Source of the DNA: Astropecten irregularis
Lineage: Eukaryota; Echinodermata; Asteroidea; Paxillosida; Astropectinidae
Reading direction: 5' to 3'
Length of the DNA: 64,000 bases
NCBI GenBank assembly: GCA_963971285.1
Contig: OZ020254.1
Location: 6,138,001 to 6,202,000 of the forward strand
Shown here: positions 59,862 through 64,000 of the stretch, piece by piece
Layout: each line of letters begins with the position of its first letter
Position numbering within the stretch: the first letter of the stretch is position 1
Notes under the pieces: model-generated
What the model saw: the letters and a program-made list of their open reading frames with translations, nothing else
Databases searched by the model: none
Told to the model about the DNA's origin: nothing
Translations under genes and position numbers: made by a program

Positions 59862-60783
59862 TTTCGTTTCGTAAAGCTCCTTTAAAACCGCCATGCAAAG
59901 AAAGCGCGTGCCTTGGTCCTCTAAGGGCATGGTATGATGAACGCACGATTTGTCTCTGAAATTCAAATTTGGAAGACCACCAAATCGGCAGCTTGGAAAC
60001 TGCAGGCCTATGTGAAAGGCGGGAAAAACAACTTGGCAAAATGTGAATTTGTTTTTCTCTTTTTTTTATTATTCACAATCAAAGAAATTTCACATGGAAC
60101 CGACACTGTCTCCCGCCGAGAACACTGACTTCTTTTTTTATTAGCGAATTATTAACGTTACGTTTCCAAATATTGCTGACGTCACCGTAAGGAGAGACAT
60201 GACGCAGATTGATTTGGCTGCACGGAAGGTGTTCATCGTGTCATCACTGACGCATATCACCATCGAGTCTAATGCTTGAACGGCCCAGCGAGCTATCGGC
60301 GTGCAGCCCCCCCGGGGCGACGCGCTAATATTTCCCCACCAAAATCTCGACAATTCCCCGCTTCCCGCGAGCTTGTCCTCGACGATCACCGCGAAAAATG
60401 ATATTATATTCAGCGCGTGTGCTTTGTTCTTCATGGGATGATGATTAATATGAAGTCATCCAAATCTATTGGAAGCTAACACAAACAATGGGATCATGAG
60501 AGTAAGGGGGGAGAGCTAAGGGGCGGGGCTGGAATGGGGAGGTGGTGGGTGGAGGGAGGAGGGCGAGTACCGTTCACGGTCGATTTCAAGTGATTTCACT
60601 TGTAAGTTTCGTTTGATATGCATCGATCTGCCTTAAGCTTTTGTCTCCTCTCCCACACACACCCACATACCAAAAATCCCCCCTAAAAAACCCCAATAAC
60701 AACAAAAACAACATGACAATGCCTACCCCTCTTATATAATTTACATAAACTAAGACTAACTGAGGGTTAATGATATGTTTACC

Positions 60784-61148
60784 TTAAAGGGATGGTACAG
60801 AACTGGTTTTTGCGACAAAACAGTGAAAGCACATTATGTAATCCATCATATACCTTACTGACAAACCTGTAGAAGTTTGAGGTCAATCAGCCATCTGGGT
60901 CACGAGAAAATAGTGAAAACCCGTGTACAGAGAACTGTACACATTTCAACGAATAAATAAAACGCTTCGAAGCGATTTATTCCAATCGGAAAATAGTTTC
61001 ATTTATTTCTCAACGAATATGGCATTTCAAACAAAAACATTTCATGGGATGTTTTCTCCTATCATCACCATTATACTGTGTAAGTTTTATGTGAATCCGT
61101 GATAATGAAGTGTTTTGTTGTCTTACCAATTCTGTACCATCCCTTTAA
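60784..61148. mobile_element. TTAA-flanked MITE, related family with 19-bp perfect inverted ends
   Basis: Ends TTAAAGGGATGGTACAGAA and TTCTGTACCATCCCTTTAA are exact inverted copies, with TTAA at both edges. The inner layout (acagtgaaa blocks, catcaccattatactgtgta, tttatgtgaatccgtga) resembles the other TTAA family, which suggests common origin. An inner palindromic block lies near cgcttcgaagcg (60963-60974). About 365 bp, non-coding. Confidence 0.8.
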
Positions 61149-61213
61149 TTGGAGTTAGGTGAACACAATTTTTAGGTGAACAATTACTGAACATATTATT
61201 TTTCGAAATGGTT

Positions 61214-61455
61214 GGAGCCCAGCTTTAAACACCAAACATTGCTTAGCATAAAACATGCCTTGCTCAACAAAACAAACCACCATTACAAAAATTCCATTTG
61301 ATATTCATGGTCAGCAAACAACAGCCAAAGAACAATCCCAAGTGATACACAACACATGGACATCTGGTTGTTAATGCTGGTTTTTTTTTATTAAGATAAA
61401 CAAAAAAAATTGGTTAGCAAATTTGTGTGCTAACCAGGGTCGTGAAATTGGCCCC
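61214..61455 (+). mobile_element. MITE with ggggccaatttcatagagct ends, diverged copy
   Basis: The left end is degraded, but aaacattgcttagcataaaa and ttgatattcatggtcagcaa identify it. The right end reads gtcgtgaaattggcccc. Confidence 0.7.
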
Positions 61456-62121
61456 TGAACACGACCGGGCAAAGAGAAATTGCATGGCTGCAACAGTCTA
61501 CAGGAACTTCTCTCAGACAGGAACCGTTAGGAATAGACCATTGAGACAATTCTTCTTCTTTTTCATCTCTATCATTTTTTATTGTAATGTATAAGTTACC
61601 CTATATGTTTATATACATCACCTTTTGTTTTATACATTATTTCTTCTATTTATAAGTTATTTACATGAGATAATATGAATTTATGGTATGTACACATACA
61701 CTTTAGGATAATATCCTCCTTTTGAGATAAAAAAAAAATACAAAATTTGAAGAAAAATCAAATAATCGCAAGGGAAACTGACTTAAAAAATGAACCACCC
61801 CAATCAAATACAGTATGCACTTCCACAAGGTCTACCAAATAGCATGATAGTCCACAAACTTAGCTAATGTTAAACAGGAGGAAAAACAAATCACCAAAAA
61901 AAACCAATCCTTTACAAAAATAGGGACAATTTCAGTTAAATTACCCGACAGTATGTTTCATCTTCCAATACCGAGTAATGCTGCAGAGAAGGCATTTTAT
62001 ACTTGGGATTAAACATGGGAGAAAATAGAGGAGCTAATCTGCTTGCTCTACCTACCATTGACCCAATCCTCTGCACGTATCTGACATTTAGTGACAAGAA
62101 CAAGAACACATGTAGGTTACC

Positions 62122-62453
62122 ACCATAGAGATGCATACTAATAAACTAGAGGGCGGACGCACAATACTCCCCTGTACTGTGGCGCTGTGATCGCATGGGC
62201 CCGTGCCGCCATTACTATTATTATGTATTATTATGTACGAATTATGTATACGCATGCGTACCAGGGAATGATATGCTGACGGAGCACTTGCGTAAACTAC
62301 AGTACAAAGGTATACGCCTTACGTACACAGCAAAGATAGTAAAGCGCCGGCGCAGTGCCCATTTCAGTAATGGCGGATCGATCCCCATGTTGTCACAGAA
62401 ATTTCGCCGAGGCCGCCCTCTAGTTTTTTAGTATATATCTCTATGGTTTCCAC
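62122..62453. mobile_element. MITE with 35-bp inverted ends ending in ctagagggcgg
   Basis: accatagagatgcatactaa + taaactagagggcgg at the left is the inverted copy of ccgccctctagttttttagt + atatatctctatggt at the right, with few mismatches. The interior includes catttcagtaatggcgg. No coding capacity. Confidence 0.7.
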
Positions 62454-62637
62454 ACATTATCGTACCACAGTCTCTAAAGCCAGGAGGACTGGACCAGTAG
62501 CCACGCATTACCACATAAACCACACTGTGGTGTATCGTGGTAAGCAGGATGCCACACTTACCACAATAAAAACCATTTGTGGTATGGAACTTGTGGGCTA
62601 GGGTTAAAAGGCAATACTCAATGCGGGCCATTCACAA

Positions 62638-62777
62638 TAGTGCACTACCATGAGTTTGCAACGCGTTGACCAATCACTATGCACGGAATTAATTTTGTCG
62701 ACAAACTGCGCATGTGGAAAGATGCAAAGTGTCGACAAATTGGTCGATGTGTTGCAAACTCATGGTGGTGCACTTTT
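62638..62777. mobile_element. MITE with agtgcactaccatgagtttg ends
   Basis: agtgcactaccatgagtttg + caacgcgttgaccaat pairs with attggtcgatgtgttgcaaa + ctcatggtggtgcact. About 140 bp; the interior tcgacaaactgcgcatg is partly palindromic. Confidence 0.7.
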
Positions 62778-64000
62778 GCGAAACTTTTGTCAAACCACCC
62801 ACCCTCCATAGACCCACAATGTATACGAGGCCTACATGTATTGAACTTCCTTGCATTAACTACCCGCCAGAATAAAGATCAAATCAATACAAAATGATTC
62901 TATCCCAGTTTCCACGGCAATCCTCCCCTTTTTGAGATTGAGCCCCCGACACGAAGTGCACGCTCATCCGTAAAAATTCCGGACATGAACTGTACGGTAC
63001 AAAATGATATTGCACATGGCTTCAAAATGCATGATTGACACAAAATAATGAACTGTACTTCAAATCTGTGCAGAATTTTATGGTGATTCAGAAAAAAAAG
63101 ATATTCGACCATTTGTGCCCGCTGAAAACACAACCAAATTTGATGTTGAAATAAAATGTGAGGAAAAAACAAAATCAAAAGAAGAAGAGAAAAATAAATA
63201 AATAGAAATGGAAACCTGTCAAGGAACTGTCCTATCTTCAGCATCACCTGCCCTAATACCTGACTGTGGGAGGGCAACATATCTTCTGACACTTGTAACC
63301 GTATATGCCAGCCCTCCAGCTGAAGATCTTTTTTCAGTATTTTTCTTTTTACTTGTTTCAACCGGGTATTATTATTTTTTTCCATTTTGAAAGGCAATGT
63401 TTGTTCCATGTGTCGAATCAGGCTCCTGTACTTTGAATGTGTAATTCCATTTCAAATATTTTGGTCCGTTTTTCAAATAGCATTAAATAATTCATATCAT
63501 AATAAATATCAGGTCTGTGAGTTTCACTCCGAGAAATATTTATTTTGCGGCATTAACATGGAAAATTATACATGTTGTGCCCCCGAAAACAACAACAAAC
63601 AGACAAAAACGTCATAACTGCAATTGTATTTTAGATTGTTCTTCAGTCTTTACTTTTGACTGGCAAATGAGTTGAAAGTAACGATGCTTTCAGGACGCTT
63701 TCATGCAAACTGTTCCATTAAAGTAAAGTCAGATGGCACAGATTACATTCCTGTAACATGCCACCGTAGCTTGGCTCTTGCTTGACAAATATTTGCAGAG
63801 TGCTGTCATCTCCCCATGTCCTCCTGTAATTGCCCTGATTCTTGTTTAACCTGCCCCTGACCGAGGCTAAAAGCCACTTCACATGAAGAGCAGACTAAAT
63901 AAAGCCAAGGCTTTGAGGACTGGAGCTAGGAATCCCGCCCCTCCAGGGAAATTAAAATCACGGGATGGCAGGGGAACATTTGCCACACAAGGAAAAATCC

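Larger units (their letters stand above)
53945..64000. other. No recognised gene; repeats plus several non-repetitive GC-richer patches
   Basis: Apart from the MITEs listed, the stretches 57080-57570, 59060-59330, 60180-60440 and 63720-64000 look unique and more complex than the surroundings. Frames there are short (up to 125 codons) and carry no domain I can name. They could be regulatory DNA or single exons of an unseen gene. Confidence 0.4.

Noticed and set aside
62900-63409. 169-codon minus-strand frame
   Set aside because: The hydrophobic Phe/Leu-rich middle comes from A-rich DNA read in reverse. No start context, splice evidence or family signature was found.

Overview
This is a eukaryotic, animal-type nuclear window. 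It is AT-rich, has no operons or long uninterrupted genes, and is packed with short inverted-repeat transposons (MITEs), tRNA-derived SINE pieces, minisatellites and microsatellites. One gene can be assembled with high confidence from exons too small to show as long open frames: a vasopressin/oxytocin-type neuropeptide precursor (signal peptide, nonapeptide CLVQDCPNG-amide, neurophysin) on the + strand. The nonapeptide is one residue away from the starfish peptide asterotocin (CLVQDCPEG-amide, as I remember it). This points to an echinoderm, most likely an asteroid.

Gene layout: the coding part is in three exons, 21863-21991, 37729-37936 and 42014-42120, separated by introns of about 15.7 kb and 4.1 kb. 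The predicted product is 147 residues. Intron phases (0 and 1) and exon borders (before Cys10 and after residue 76 of neurophysin) match the vertebrate oxytocin/vasopressin genes. A good splice acceptor 19 nt before the ATG shows that the 5' leader is itself split. A CCAAT / CACGTG / TATAAG promoter-like array at 8190-8253, followed by an ATG-free exon-like stretch ending in CAG|GTAGGT at 8481, is the best candidate for promoter and non-coding first exon. That would make the gene at least 34 kb long.

Region by region: 1-8 kb holds MITEs, a long (AACCAA)n array, an Ala/Asp-coding repeat with splice-like borders and no recognised gene. 8.2-8.5 kb holds the candidate promoter and leader exon. 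8.5-21.8 kb is the presumed 5' leader intron, with several MITE copies, a tRNA-derived SINE dimer and a 1-kb mariner-like foldback. 21.8-42.1 kb is the neuropeptide gene. Its second intron contains a transposon filled with a minisatellite, and a local tandem array runs directly into exon 2 and includes its splice acceptor. 42.1-64 kb has no gene I can recognise and many further repeats, including a hAT-type MITE with a perfect 8-bp target duplication and a 1.25-kb element carrying an exact 200-bp tandem duplication.

Limits: no alignment or search was run. Family names for the repeats rest on terminal repeats and target-site duplications read by eye, and element edges are good to a few bases at best in degraded copies.
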